Origin: Candidatus Leptofilum proximum
Lineage (GTDB): Bacteria; Chloroflexota; Anaerolineae; Promineifilales; Promineifilaceae
DNA: 64,000 nucleotides
NCBI GenBank assembly: GCA_016710325.1
Contig: JADJXK010000001.1
Span: forward strand, 1,302,001 to 1,366,000
Direction: 5' to 3'
The first letter of the stretch is position 1. Each line of letters starts with the position of its first letter. Below, in pieces: positions 63,688 to 64,000 of this stretch. The notes below the pieces were generated by a model, which did no database searches, was not told where the DNA came from, and worked only from the letters and a program-made list of their open reading frames with translations. A program made the translations under genes and the position numbers.

Positions 63688-64000
63688 ATGACGAGTGAGA
63701 AACCTGTACGCGACGAAAAATTTGAATGGCCAATTTACGTGGATGCTACCCTGGCGGGTCTGGCCGTCCTGATCCCCATCCCGTTGCTGGACGTGCTGTT
63801 TGAGTGGCTTTTTAAGCGGCGAATGCCCCAGGCGATTGCCAGGCGCAACGGCCGTACTCTATCCCCAGAAACCGTCAGCCAGCTTAACCGCAGCCAGTTT
63901 AGCTGCATGGGCTGCCTGCTCTGGCCGCTGGAACTGGTCTGGCTGCTGCTCAAGCGCACGTTTCGCACCATTCTTTACTTCCTCACCATCAAAGACGCCA
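63688..64000 (+). CDS. Membrane protein, hypothetical, 3' partial
   Basis: An open frame of 104 residues runs off the window. It begins MTSEKPVRDEKFEWPIYVDA, then a hydrophobic segment (TLAGLAVLIPIPLLDVLFEWLF), a basic loop (KRRMPQAIARRNGRTLSPETV), and another segment with Cys (FSCMGCLLWPLELVWLLL). No family recognised. ATG 63688 has only GGTCTTTTTTCGG upstream, a weak site. One ACGGCCGT falls in the NGR of the loop. Confidence 0.6.
   Translation, partial: MTSEKPVRDEKFEWPIYVDATLAGLAVLIPIPLLDVLFEWLFKRRMPQAIARRNGRTLSPETVSQLNRSQFSCMGCLLWPLELVWLLLKRTFRTILYFLTIKDA

Overview
The window looks like a chromosomal segment of a Chloroflexota bacterium, probably from the broad Anaerolineae/Ardenticatenia group. 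The evidence is the 16S sequence, the many lipoproteins and LuxR-type regulators, and gene families common in that phylum. This placement is from memory, not from a search, and no species is claimed. Coding density is high on both strands, with no phage and no recognisable insertion sequence or CRISPR array.

Layout. 0-8.7 kb: end of a MalT/LuxR-type regulator, two DUF4386-like membrane proteins, two tandem quinone-oxidoreductase-like dehydrogenases, SRPBCC and RidA proteins, a WYL regulator, two lipoproteins and a VOC protein. 8.7-17.3 kb: P1 peptidase, alpha/beta hydrolase, orphan solute-binding lipoprotein and coaX, then a histidine kinase and its likely response regulator flanking a CNNM/HlyC-type gene. 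17.4-27.1 kb: IclR regulator, KamA aminomutase, DinB, amidinotransferase, CoA-binding protein, methyltransferases, RNase PH and an HtrA lipoprotein. 27.3-30.8 kb: an aldehyde dehydrogenase and a GMC oxidoreductase, both with C-terminal membrane anchors. 31-36 kb: parA-parB with three copies of a parS-like palindrome, an OmpR-type regulator and an aldo/keto reductase. 36-50 kb: TolB-like lipoprotein, radical SAM repair-type protein, a degenerate AAA protein behind a structured leader, RpiB, a band-7 protein with a well-formed operator/promoter, a membrane-protein cluster, a second two-component pair and an MBL hydrolase. 50-53.4 kb: a small accessory-looking block (HTH protein, a compact RNA gene with its own promoter and terminator, an ExeA/TniB-like ATPase and an unknown partner). 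53.4-59.3 kb: a complete 16S-Ile-Ala-23S-5S rRNA operon. 59.4-64 kb: MFS, GNAT, FAD reductase, a WTEG-repeat protein, a beta-helix remnant and a partial membrane protein.

The strongest unusual signals are not single genes. (1) The perfect palindrome ACGGCCGT occurs about 120 times by eye, roughly once per 0.5 kb and far above chance. It resembles the cyanobacterial HIP1 repeat in behaviour, sits in all reading frames, and is missing from the rRNA operon. (2) Gene ends are decorated by arrays of short repeated 'words' that fold into hairpins and often supply the stop codon of the adjacent gene; one array encodes a lipoprotein signal peptide. (3) A 74-bp palindrome with 28-bp perfect arms lies in frame inside a membrane-protein gene. 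(4) A three-copy palindrome beside parAB is a candidate parS. (5) A ~150-nt RNA gene at 51.4 kb has no family I recognise.

Gene names are homology judgements made by reading. ORF starts were chosen by Shine-Dalgarno spacing and family start where possible.
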